Assembly: GCA_022793195.1 (NCBI GenBank)
Contig: JAAWCJ010000024.1
Location: forward strand, 62,001-126,000
Length of the DNA: 64,000 nucleotides
Direction: 5' to 3'
Origin: Lachnospiraceae bacterium
Lineage (GTDB): Bacteria; Bacillota; Clostridia; Lachnospirales; Lachnospiraceae
The position numbers and the translations under genes were made by a program. A model generated the notes under the pieces. The model saw only the letters and a program-made list of their open reading frames with translations. It made no database searches and was not told where the DNA came from. Of the stretch, positions 1 to 8,130 are shown piece after piece (within the stretch, counting starts at the first letter, position 1; every line of letters begins with the position of its first letter).

Positions 1-1456
1 CCACACTTCCCAATACTTTAATATGACTCTGCCGGCATATATCCAGTTCCTTCTTTAGTTCATCATACCGTGATCCGTCAATTCTCTCAACCAGCACGAT
101 ACCTTCTGCTGAAACCATATCTTCCAAAGATTCAGCATCATATATTACGGATTTGCCAAACCGGACATTCTCTATATCCGCTTTTAATTTATCACATAGC
201 TGTTGTTTGATCTCCTCACATACTTCATCATTACATACGCCAGTCAAATATATAGAAGTTATATCTGATTTCTTTGCCTTAATGCGGATTCCCGCACAAA
301 TCATGCGAATATGCTCTGCTTCCGTAAATTGTCCACTTTTTCCACCAAATGCTGCCCGAATCCACTGATCCACAAAATTCAGAATTCGTTTTTTTGGTTT
401 TTCCACAGACAAAATTCCAAAATTCGGTACATGGAAATACCCCTCCAAATCTTCTGCTATCCGAAGACTTGGAGAAAAAAGATATCGGCAGGCAAAATAA
501 CAACATATCAAAAATACTCCTGCTACTGCCCCAAAAAGAATATATTTTTTGTTAAACAGGCTGGCCCTGATTTCTTCCGTTACCTCCTCTTCCTGTATAT
601 CTCCCCCAAGTCCCTTTTCCTCCAAAAGAGCATCATAATAGTTTTTCTGAGGGACTGTCATGTTTTTAATGGAAGTATTCACGCCACTTACCAAACTGCT
701 GTAATCCGCCGCCTGCCTCTGCTGTTCCTTAAGAAGTTCCTGATCGGCGCTTTCAAAATACTGTTCATGAATCAATGTAATATCAAAATCACCATATATC
801 TTTTTCAGACTAGCTGTTTCCGTTTCAATGATTTCTTTTACAGTGTCTGAAATCTTCCGGCAGTCCTCTTCATCCAGTCCGTTAATTCTGACTGTCAGAA
901 TATCAGCAGACCACCACTTTTGATTTTCCGCCTCTTCAACCGTAACCAATTCTTCAATATATGCTGCAGCCGTGCCTTCCTTCAGTGCTTTTGCCACATC
1001 TTGATAAGCTGCGGTATCGGAAATTTTAACTGCATAGGAATAAAGAATATCGCTTGTATTATCTTTTCCTTCCACCACCGGATATACTGCTTCATAATGA
1101 TTATCTATCAAATACTGGAGCCTCACGGTAGGCACCTGTTGCGGATCCAGCTTCATTCTTATGGAATTTGAATAATATTCTTCCACAACCTCACTGTTCT
1201 CATAGGCAGAAACGACCGCGTTTACCATAGACAATTCATTCTCTGGAAGTTCAGATTCATATTTTTCTATCAGTTCTTTTGCTGTCAGCGAATTACTTTT
1301 TTCTATCGTTTTCGCAGTATTGACATTTTTCATATAGCCAACCCAGCCGAAAAGAACTGTCCCCAATATCAGGCAAACAAAAACCGCCCTCCACCGCAGC
1401 AGCAATCTGTAAATAAGATCTCTCAGGCTGATTGTCATCTCATTTATTCCATCCAT
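1..1456 (-). CDS. Wzz-type polysaccharide copolymerase with degenerate BY-kinase-like C-terminal domain (3' end outside window)
   Basis: The reading frame is open from an ATG at 1456 (GAGGAG SD 8 nt upstream) to the window edge, 485 codons without a stop. A membrane segment at residues ~24-41 and another at ~303-322 flank a long extracytoplasmic part, which is the layout of Wzz/CpsC chain-length regulators. After the second membrane segment the cytoplasmic part resembles a CpsD/BY-kinase fold: strand 'ITSIYLTG', then near the edge 'GIVLVERIDGSRYDELK' and 'SHIKVLGSV', which match the last strands of CpsD. The Walker A lysine motif expected after the first strand is absent ('VCNDEVCEE' is there instead). 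It probably sets chain length of the polymer started by the next gene upstream, which ends 24 nt away. The true C-terminus, possibly with a Tyr cluster, lies outside the window. Confidence 0.8.
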   Translation of the reverse strand, partial: MDGINEMTISLRDLIYRLLLRWRAVFVCLILGTVLFGWVGYMKNVNTAKTIEKSNSLTAKELIEKYESELPENELSMVNAVVSAYENSEVVEEYYSNSIRMKLDPQQVPTVRLQYLIDNHYEAVYPVVEGKDNTSDILYSYAVKISDTAAYQDVAKALKEGTAAAYIEELVTVEEAENQKWWSADILTVRINGLDEEDCRKISDTVKEIIETETASLKKIYGDFDITLIHEQYFESADQELLKEQQRQAADYSSLVSGVNTSIKNMTVPQKNYYDALLEEKGLGGDIQEEEVTEEIRASLFNKKYILFGAVAGVFLICCYFACRYLFSPSLRIAEDLEGYFHVPNFGILSVEKPKKRILNFVDQWIRAAFGGKSGQFTEAEHIRMICAGIRIKAKKSDITSIYLTGVCNDEVCEEIKQQLCDKLKADIENVRFGKSVIYDAESLEDMVSAEGIVLVERIDGSRYDELKKELDICRQSHIKVLGSV

Positions 1457-1480
1457 AAGTGCATCTCCTCTTAATCCTTT

Positions 1481-2905
1481 TCATCGTGCCCCGCTTCCCC
1501 GAAACACATGTACAACTGTCTTCAAAATAATTTTTAAGTCCAGCCAGAGTGACCAATTATCAATATACTCTAAATCCAGTTTCACAACTTCGTCAAAATT
1601 CTTAATGTCACTGCGCCCGCTGATCTGCCACAAGCCGGTGATGCCAGGACGGAAACTGATTCTCCGCTTTTGATAATAATTGTACCGTTCATATTCGTCT
1701 ACCGTCGGAGGGCGTGTCCCCACCAGGCTCATATCTCCTTTCAGTACATTCCAGAATTGAGGAAGTTCATCAATGCTTGTCTTTCTGATAAAAGCCCCCA
1801 CCTTAGTAATACGCGGATCATGTTCCATTTTAAACATCAATCCCTGTATTTCATTTTTAGACATCAATTCTTTCTTTCTTTCCTCGGCATCTGCATACAT
1901 GGAGCGGAATTTATAAAATTTAAAAATCCGTCCGTTGACTCCCACCCTATTCTGGCAAAAAATCAACGGCCCTTTTGATTCCAGGAGGAGAAATGGAGCC
2001 AGGACAATCCCCACAACCAGGGTAATAAGAAGTCCCACCAGCGCTCCGACAATATCCATCAAACGCTTCAGGATCACCATCCGATAATCAAAGAGCCGGC
2101 TAGAAAAAGCCACTACATGATACTGCTCCAGACTGTATATCTGCTTTTTTCCATGCTGGTCCAGATTAAACAAATCCAGGCTTAAGCTGATTACCACACC
2201 CATTTTTTCCAATTCCAGTATCATATTTTTTAGGAATACTTCCTGTTTTTGAATTTCATCCACATGAATAAACACTTCATCCACCACATGCTGGGTCGCA
2301 TATTCCAGATACGCATCTCCCTCACTGGATATAACAGGAATATCCCACCTGTTTTCATCTTTACATTCTTTCCCCAGAAGTACCATCCCCACAATCTCCC
2401 AACGGACTTCCTTGGAATGTTGAAAGCGGAATAATACCTCGTCTATTTTATCCTCCGTTGTCACAATCAGTAAACTGGTTTTTTGTCTGATATTCAAATG
2501 AAAAACACGTTCCCAGTTACGGATAAACACGTGTATCATCCAAATAAAACAAGTATTCAACACAAAAAAGTATCCCATTACCAAACGGGACGTAAACATT
2601 TCATTCTTCATGCTGAACCCCAAAAATATGGATATAACAATCAAAATCAGATTATATTTAACACTCAAAAGTGCTTCCTGATAACGATCTCTGCGATAAA
2701 ATCCGTCATAAACCCGCATAACATAAAACGCTGCCACATGAATTACCGCTACCACACTGAATAAAACGTCCAAATCCACCTGGTTGAAAAACATACTGAC
2801 ACTCTGATACCGCAACATCCCTGCAAGCCAAAGACTGCAAAAAGCTGCAATCATATCTATCAGGCAGATAATCAATTCCATAACTTGGTTTTTTTTTCGG
2901 TACAT
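1481..2905 (-). CDS. Polyprenyl-phosphate sugar phosphotransferase (WbaP/EpsE type)
   Basis: This enzyme moves a sugar-1-phosphate from a nucleotide sugar onto undecaprenyl phosphate, the first membrane step of polysaccharide repeat-unit assembly. The N-terminal ~130 residues hold four hydrophobic segments, followed by a soluble Rossmann-like region and a fifth membrane segment near residue 285 ('LMDIVGALVGLLITLVVGI'). The catalytic half carries the family motifs 'FKFYKFRSM', 'DELPQFWNVLKGDMSLVGTRP' split by the usual spacing, and 'RPGITGLWQISGR'. Length (474 aa) is typical of the long, five-TM form. The ATG at 2905 has GGAG only 1 nt away (GGGGTGG 4 nt away), so the internal Met at 2881 cannot be excluded. 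It forms an operon with the Wzz-like gene and has its own promoter at 2959-2986. The sugar specificity (Glc, Gal or another) cannot be read from the sequence. Confidence 0.93.
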   Translation of the reverse strand: MYRKKNQVMELIICLIDMIAAFCSLWLAGMLRYQSVSMFFNQVDLDVLFSVVAVIHVAAFYVMRVYDGFYRRDRYQEALLSVKYNLILIVISIFLGFSMKNEMFTSRLVMGYFFVLNTCFIWMIHVFIRNWERVFHLNIRQKTSLLIVTTEDKIDEVLFRFQHSKEVRWEIVGMVLLGKECKDENRWDIPVISSEGDAYLEYATQHVVDEVFIHVDEIQKQEVFLKNMILELEKMGVVISLSLDLFNLDQHGKKQIYSLEQYHVVAFSSRLFDYRMVILKRLMDIVGALVGLLITLVVGIVLAPFLLLESKGPLIFCQNRVGVNGRIFKFYKFRSMYADAEERKKELMSKNEIQGLMFKMEHDPRITKVGAFIRKTSIDELPQFWNVLKGDMSLVGTRPPTVDEYERYNYYQKRRISFRPGITGLWQISGRSDIKNFDEVVKLDLEYIDNWSLWLDLKIILKTVVHVFRGSGAR

Positions 2906-2958
2906 ACTCCACCCCAGTGCCGATTATTCTTTCGCTACGTAAGACTACTTATTTAAGC

Positions 2959-2986
2959 ATTATACCATAAAAGAGAACTTTCGCAA
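2959..2986 (-). promoter_or_regulatory. Promoter of the phosphoglycosyltransferase-Wzz operon
   Basis: On the minus strand TTGCGA (2981-2986) is separated by 16 nt from TATAAT (2959-2964), and the -10 is preceded by TGG, an extended -10. The predicted start lies about 45 nt before the ATG at 2905. Nothing gene-like is seen in the rest of the 2906-3203 divergent region, which is AT-rich apart from the small palindromic element at 3059-3110. Confidence 0.7.
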
Positions 2987-3058
2987 CATTCAAATATAAT
3001 TTTCTCTTTTCTTCCCGGTGTTTATTCGTTTTTATCATCCATTTTAATATTTAACAAA

Positions 3059-3110
3059 ATATACCCTTCGGGTATCCCATCATGGCCATTCGGCCCTTAT
3101 AAAAAAGTAT
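3059..3110. repeat. Short palindromic intergenic element, copy 1
   Basis: The stretch holds two small hairpins, ATACCC-TTC-GGGTAT and GGCC-ATTC-GGCC, followed by TTATAAAA. A related arrangement (TATACCCTTCGGGTA, then CATAATACCATAAGGC, then CGTTATAAAA) occurs at 10384-10440. Both copies lie in non-coding DNA upstream of minus-strand glycosylation genes. The role is unknown; it could be a dispersed repeat, a protein binding site or a decayed coding fragment. Confidence 0.4.
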
Positions 3111-3203
3111 AGAAAAATATAAAGACCTATGCTATGATTATATATTATCATTTCACAAGCAACCCTGACAGATTTATACCATATATGCGGAGGTTCCCGA
3201 CAG

Positions 3204-5867
3204 ATGAAACTGGTTGCCGGATTTGTACTTTTGGCCTTTATTGCTTTATGCTGTGTTTTTCTGGAAATGATTACTATGACCATTTCCTGTGATACGGCAT
3301 ATACAAAAAATCAAAGTGATATTAAGCGATTAATTATTTTATTGTTATTAATAACCAGCAGTACCCTGAATTTTTCATTTGGTTTTCTTCTTCACCGCAT
3401 TATGATCCACAGATGGAATTTTCTTCAGACAGCTAAGGATATTATCCGTTTCCGTTTCTCTTATCAAAGTATAAAGTATTTCTCTTTCCTGCTTTTTTTC
3501 TGTGTAATATTTGCCATTCTTTCCGGCTTCCTTTTAAAGTTTTTTTTAGCAAAAGTTTTAAAAAGTTCTTATGGCCGCGGATATCTGGATAAAAGACGGA
3601 AAGCTCTGCTTTTTTCCTTATTAACAATCATCGCTCTTGTTAGTATTGGCAGTTACATGTTCAGTACATTCGGATTCAGTCATATTGTTATCAATGAAAT
3701 ATGCGCCAACAACCAGACCGCCTTCATCACAGAAGAGGGAAAATCTCCTGACTATATAGAATTTTATAATACCGGCTTTCTTTCCTGTGAATTAAAAAAT
3801 CTTTATTTATCGGATGATGAAGATAATCTTAAAAAAAAGGAGCTTCCTAATTATGAGCTTCTCCCCGGCCAGTATTTTTTAATTTCTCTCGATGGAGATA
3901 TTGATTTTTCCCTGAAAAAAAATGGCGGTGAAACTCTGATTCTGTCAGATTCCTCCGGAAACATTTTGGATCAAATCCATCTCCCTGAAACAAAGAAGGA
4001 TTTTTCTTATGCCAGGCAAACTGACGGTGGGACGGACTGGAAATTATTAAGCTGTACACCAGGGACTACAAATGCAGAAGCTTCTTTATGGGTTGAAGCG
4101 CCTGTTTTTTCTCATACAGGCGGATTTTACTCAGAAGAATTTCATCTGGAAATCTCCTCACAGCCAGGAACCACCGTTTATTATACAACAGATGGAAGCA
4201 CACCCTCGACAGATTCCAGTAAATATACGGAACCTGTCCGCGTATATAACAGAAGCAGCGAACCGGATGTGTACCGCGCCATCCCAAACGTTACGACCGA
4301 GTGGAAGAGCTCCGCTCCCGAACCCGGCCCCACAGATAAAGCATTTATCATTCGTGCCGTTGCAGTCGGCCCGAAAGGTGAAATGAGCGAACCCATTACG
4401 GCTACTTACTTGGTGGGTCTTGAGAAATATCAAAACAGACCGGTTATTTCTCTCGTCTCTGATCCTGACAATCTTTGGGGGGCAGACGGAATCTATGTCA
4501 CCGGACAGGCATATGACGACTGGTATTTAGGGGCGCAGGAAGGAGAAGCCCCCGACGTAAACTACAAACAGCGTGGCCGGGGTTTTGAGCGGGAAGTACA
4601 CTTTGAATATTTTTCAGATTACTTATCCTTTTCACAGAACGCGGGGTTGCGTGTAACCGGCGCCTCCAGCCGCAGGCTGAGATTAAAAACTCTTTCTTTA
4701 TATGCAAGAAAAGAATACAGCGGCAGCCGGGTTTTCGATGAAAACATTTTTCCGGATGTAAGTACCCATAAACTATCTTTAAGGGGAGGATATGCCAACA
4801 GCCTCTGTCAGGCTCTGGTAAGAGACCGGAATGTTGCAACCCAGCGTTATATCTGGGCCTCCGTATTTTTGAATGGTGAATTCTGGTACAACTGTAATCT
4901 GCTTGAAAAATATGACTCCTGTTATTTTGAAGAGCGGTATGGGATCTTTTCAGATAATGTAATTGTCGTCAATCAGGGACTGCCTTCCGAAGGAACCGCT
5001 GAAGACTTTCTCACATATTCGGAACCAGAGGACTTTTTAAGTTCCCATGATATGGCAGACCCTGCCAACTACGAAGAATTTGGAAATATTGTTGATCTGC
5101 AAAGCTATATTGATTTTATGTGTATCAATATTTATGTTGACAATATGGATATCACAGACACCAAAAATACTGTGGTATGGCGTTCCAGGGATATAGGGCC
5201 GGGAGAATACCAGGATGGAAAATGGCGCTGGGCCCTTTATGACCTGGATGCAATGGAATGGGGAGATTTTGCTAATTGGGGAATGGAATCGCAGCAGCAA
5301 AAAAACTCCTTTTGTCTGATTCCCAAATATACTGGTGATTTAACCATTAATCAACTGAAAATCTATAAAGCCTTAAAGGTTAATCCCGACTTTTGCAGAC
5401 AGTTTGTCTTGACTTTTATGGATTTGGTAAATACTAATTTCCGATACGAACATGTAAAAGCTGAAATGGAACTCTATGGCTCCGATTTTTCACGTTATCA
5501 GGGAGAAAATTGGAATACCCGGGATAAGGAATACTATGAAGACTTTTTTTTGAACAGGCCTTCCTATATTGTCCCCTATATGGCAGAAGAATTTAATTTA
5601 ACAGGCTCCCTGGAAACAGTAACCCTGTCTGTAAATGACTCTGAGGCCGGACACCTCCAGTTAAACACCATTACTCCTGATTTGTCCGCAGGAACATGGC
5701 AGGGCGACTATTATACAGACTACCCGGTGACTGTCACTGCAGTTGCCCATGACGGATATGAATTTGTCGGATGGGAAGGCGACATTCATTCCACAGAACT
5801 TTCCATTGAAGCGCCTGTATTGGAAGGAGGAATAGAACTACATGGTATTTTCAAAAAAGTCCGTTAA
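3204..5867 (+). CDS. Membrane-anchored lamin-tail / CotH-kinase family protein
   Basis: The 887-aa protein starts with about four hydrophobic segments (residues ~1-165). An extracytoplasmic part follows: a lamin-tail-like domain opening with 'HIVINEICANNQTAF' (~170-285), a chitobiase C-terminal-like beta domain with 'TVYYTTDGSTPS' (~300-405), then a CotH kinase domain (~440-790) with 'AGLRVTGASSRRLRLKTLSL', 'VFLNGEFWYNCNLLEKYD' and 'WALYDLDAMEWGD'. The C-terminus looks like a divergent InlB-type repeat ('AHDGYEFVGWEGDI'). CotH in Bacillus spores is an atypical protein kinase; whether this member phosphorylates proteins is not known. The start has GGAGG 10-11 nt upstream. It is the first gene of a four-gene operon and overlaps the next gene by 26 nt, suggesting coupled translation. 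Confidence 0.88.
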   Translation: MKLVAGFVLLAFIALCCVFLEMITMTISCDTAYTKNQSDIKRLIILLLLITSSTLNFSFGFLLHRIMIHRWNFLQTAKDIIRFRFSYQSIKYFSFLLFFCVIFAILSGFLLKFFLAKVLKSSYGRGYLDKRRKALLFSLLTIIALVSIGSYMFSTFGFSHIVINEICANNQTAFITEEGKSPDYIEFYNTGFLSCELKNLYLSDDEDNLKKKELPNYELLPGQYFLISLDGDIDFSLKKNGGETLILSDSSGNILDQIHLPETKKDFSYARQTDGGTDWKLLSCTPGTTNAEASLWVEAPVFSHTGGFYSEEFHLEISSQPGTTVYYTTDGSTPSTDSSKYTEPVRVYNRSSEPDVYRAIPNVTTEWKSSAPEPGPTDKAFIIRAVAVGPKGEMSEPITATYLVGLEKYQNRPVISLVSDPDNLWGADGIYVTGQAYDDWYLGAQEGEAPDVNYKQRGRGFEREVHFEYFSDYLSFSQNAGLRVTGASSRRLRLKTLSLYARKEYSGSRVFDENIFPDVSTHKLSLRGGYANSLCQALVRDRNVATQRYIWASVFLNGEFWYNCNLLEKYDSCYFEERYGIFSDNVIVVNQGLPSEGTAEDFLTYSEPEDFLSSHDMADPANYEEFGNIVDLQSYIDFMCINIYVDNMDITDTKNTVVWRSRDIGPGEYQDGKWRWALYDLDAMEWGDFANWGMESQQQKNSFCLIPKYTGDLTINQLKIYKALKVNPDFCRQFVLTFMDLVNTNFRYEHVKAEMELYGSDFSRYQGENWNTRDKEYYEDFFLNRPSYIVPYMAEEFNLTGSLETVTLSVNDSEAGHLQLNTITPDLSAGTWQGDYYTDYPVTVTAVAHDGYEFVGWEGDIHSTELSIEAPVLEGGIELHGIFKKVR

Positions 5868-6735
5868 ATATAGAAAAGTCCTTTTATCAGCCATCTTGTG
5901 TTCCGGCATTGGATTTTTAACCTCCTGTCAGGCTTTTGGGGAAAAGCAAATGCCTCCAGGAGAAACTTTGAACACTGAAAATACGCAGACAGGCTATGAA
6001 TCCCGTTTCTCCATTACAAAGGCCGATGCAGATACGGAAGGCTCTGAAGTCCAAACCATTGATTTAAATACTGTAACTGATAAATATACCATTGACAGTG
6101 CCGGGACTTATCTTTTATCTGGTTCTTTCAATGGAACTCTTTGCGTCGATGCAGAAGAACAAATTGTCCACTTAATTTTAGACGGGGTATCCATCCATTC
6201 TGCCACCGGACCGGCAATCTCCGTTTTATCTGCCGGCAAAGTTATTCTTACACTAAAGGGTGGCGCATCAAACACATTGAGGGATTCTGCCCAATATCAT
6301 ACTTCCGGGGAAGAAAATGCATGTATTTACAGTATTTGTGATCTCACGGTCAACGGAAGCGGTACCCTGAATCTCTACGGATATTATAAAGACGCCCTCC
6401 ACAGTAAAGATATTGTGAAAATCCTGGGCGGTGAGATCAATATACAGGCAAAACGCGACGGAATCCGCGGAAACGATGGAATTTTAATCTGTAATGACAA
6501 GTTAAATATCGAAAGCGAAGGAACCGGGCTTCATGTCACCAAAAACAGGAAAGCTACAAAAGGCGCCATCGAAATTTCTGCCGGAGAACATTCTATCATT
6601 TCCGGTAAATATGCAATTTCCTCCACAGGAGATTTCTTTGCTGAAAATTGTACCATTTATGGAAAAGGTATTCTGTCCTGCCTAGATGTAGGCGGAAATT
6701 CATATATTCAGGAGGGCTGCCTAACAAATGAATAG
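5842..6735 (+). CDS. Cthe_2159-like (DUF4353) carbohydrate-binding lipoprotein
   Basis: The N-terminus (residues ~12-30) is a lipoprotein signal ending in the lipobox 'LTSCQA', so the mature protein is probably tethered to the outer face of the membrane. The rest is rich in short beta-strand repeats such as 'VHLILDGVSIHSATGPAISV' and 'GEINIQAKRDGIRGNDGI', the pattern of the right-handed beta-helix Cthe_2159 family, whose founding member binds acidic polysaccharides. At 297 aa it is shorter than most members I know of and appears to hold mainly the central helix. It overlaps the upstream CotH gene by 26 nt and the downstream VTC gene by 8 nt. Its ligand is unknown; a cell-surface glycan or polyphosphate-linked partner is possible. 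Confidence 0.82.
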   Translation: MVFSKKSVKYRKVLLSAILCSGIGFLTSCQAFGEKQMPPGETLNTENTQTGYESRFSITKADADTEGSEVQTIDLNTVTDKYTIDSAGTYLLSGSFNGTLCVDAEEQIVHLILDGVSIHSATGPAISVLSAGKVILTLKGGASNTLRDSAQYHTSGEENACIYSICDLTVNGSGTLNLYGYYKDALHSKDIVKILGGEINIQAKRDGIRGNDGILICNDKLNIESEGTGLHVTKNRKATKGAIEISAGEHSIISGKYAISSTGDFFAENCTIYGKGILSCLDVGGNSYIQEGCLTNE

Positions 6736-7411
6736 ATACCGGCATGAATACAAATATCTTTTAAACACCCGCCAGGAAACCATTCTTTTGACAGGTGTTC
6801 CCGGCATATTGATGCGGGATTCTCATGTAGAGGCCAATGGTTCTTATTTAATCCGAAGTCTTTATTTTGACGATTACAGCGACAGCTGCTATTTTGAAAA
6901 TGAGAGTGGTACAGATTCCCGTTCAAAATTTCGGATACGTTATTATAATAATGTGTCATCACAGCTACATCTGGAAAAGAAAAGTAAAATACGTGGAATG
7001 ATTAAAAAGGAAATGTGTCTGTTAAATCAGGAAGAATATCAGATACTTTTAAAAGGAAATATTCCAACAATCACTTTGGAAATGCCAGAACCAAAAAAGA
7101 AATTGTTTTTAGAAATGCATCTGCGGCAGTTGGTTCCAAAAGTCATTGTAACTTATGAGAGGATCCCTTTTGTCTATCATGCTGGAAATGTACGGATTAC
7201 TTTTGACCGAAAACTAAGTTCTTCTACAGATGTTATGAACTTTTTATCAGGCGACTATCCCGTCCGGCCGGTTTTTCCTCTGGGAGGCAGCCTCCTGGAA
7301 GTAAAATGGGATCAGCTGCTGCCTCCTCATATTAAAGACTTCATGAAGCTAAACACACTTCAATGGACTTCTTTTTCCAAATACTATATGTGCCGGCAAT
7401 ATCATCTGTAA
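6728..7411 (+). CDS. VTC-domain protein (polyphosphate-polymerase fold)
   Basis: The 227-aa protein is a stand-alone VTC domain, the tunnel-shaped catalytic fold of the yeast vacuolar transporter chaperone Vtc4, which makes polyphosphate from ATP. The basic and acidic tunnel motifs are in order: 'RHEYKYLL' (N-terminus), 'IRSLYFDD', 'SKFRIRYYN', 'LEKKSK', 'VRITFDRKLSS' and 'LEVKWDQLLP'. No membrane segment or SPX domain is seen, so it should act in the cytoplasm against the membrane protein encoded next. The start overlaps the preceding lipoprotein gene by 8 nt. Fold assignment is strong; activity as a polyphosphate polymerase or another triphosphate-processing enzyme is inferred. Confidence 0.9.
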   Translation: MNRYRHEYKYLLNTRQETILLTGVPGILMRDSHVEANGSYLIRSLYFDDYSDSCYFENESGTDSRSKFRIRYYNNVSSQLHLEKKSKIRGMIKKEMCLLNQEEYQILLKGNIPTITLEMPEPKKKLFLEMHLRQLVPKVIVTYERIPFVYHAGNVRITFDRKLSSSTDVMNFLSGDYPVRPVFPLGGSLLEVKWDQLLPPHIKDFMKLNTLQWTSFSKYYMCRQYHL

Positions 7412-7455
7412 AATGCCACTAAAAATACAATATACAACAAGAAAAGAGGATTACC

Positions 7456-8130
7456 ATGGGAATTAAAGACATTATTAAAAAATCTTTTTTAGAAGGTTAT
7501 GCCACAAGTGACATTCAAATCAGTACCATCTTTATATGCATAGCATGTACAGCTGTCATAGCCGCATACATTTTTGTCCTGTACCGGATGATCAATAAAA
7601 ATTCCTTTTACAACCGGAACTTTAATCTCTCCCTTATGGGCATGGCCGTTCTCACTGCTGCCATCATACTGACCATCCAGTCGAATATCGTCGTCTCCCT
7701 CGGTATGGTAGGTGCATTATCTATTGTCCGTTTCCGAACTGCCATCAAAGATCCCATGGATTTGGTATTTCTGTTCTGGTCCATCAGTATCGGTATCATC
7801 TGTGGCGCCGGTTTCGCAATGATTGCCGTCATTGCCTCCATTATTCTGACCGTCATTCTTCTTCTTTTTGCCATGCTTCCGGATGCAAAAAGCTCCATGA
7901 TCCTTGTTATAAATGCCGACTCTTATGAACACGAAGAAAAAATTCTGAATACGGTAAATACCATTTGCCAATATGCTAAAATCAGATCCCGCAATGTCAC
8001 CAGAGACAATCTGAACCTTGCCATCGAAGTTAAAGTCAAGGAAGAAAAAGAATTGATCCGGCAATTAATGGCCGTAGAATGTGTCACACTTGCTTCTCTC
8101 GTGGAACACGACGGAAACATCACGATTTAA
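7456..8130 (+). CDS. DUF4956 membrane protein
   Basis: This 224-aa protein has about four membrane segments (residues ~22-45, 55-78, 82-100 region and 103-145) and a cytoplasmic C-terminal domain of about 80 residues with a ferredoxin-like pattern. The segment 'SLGMVGALSIVRFRTAIKDP' is the hallmark of DUF4956. The family frequently sits next to VTC and CotH genes, as here. It is thought of as the membrane partner of the VTC protein, perhaps a channel or anchor, but no function is proven. An SD (GAAAAGAGGA) precedes the ATG. Its last 11 nt overlap the convergent glycosyltransferase gene, and no clear terminator hairpin is visible between them. Confidence 0.87.
   Translation: MGIKDIIKKSFLEGYATSDIQISTIFICIACTAVIAAYIFVLYRMINKNSFYNRNFNLSLMGMAVLTAAIILTIQSNIVVSLGMVGALSIVRFRTAIKDPMDLVFLFWSISIGIICGAGFAMIAVIASIILTVILLLFAMLPDAKSSMILVINADSYEHEEKILNTVNTICQYAKIRSRNVTRDNLNLAIEVKVKEEKELIRQLMAVECVTLASLVEHDGNITI

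Noticed and set aside
311-850. 179-codon plus-strand frame opposite the Wzz-like gene
   Set aside because: The minus-strand frame continues unbroken to the window edge with recognisable Wzz layout; the plus frame is Phe/Lys-rich antisense without an SD.
8120-8130. Frameshift or truncation at the DUF4956/GT2 junction
   Set aside because: Both proteins end normally; the 11-nt overlap is simply convergent stop codons.
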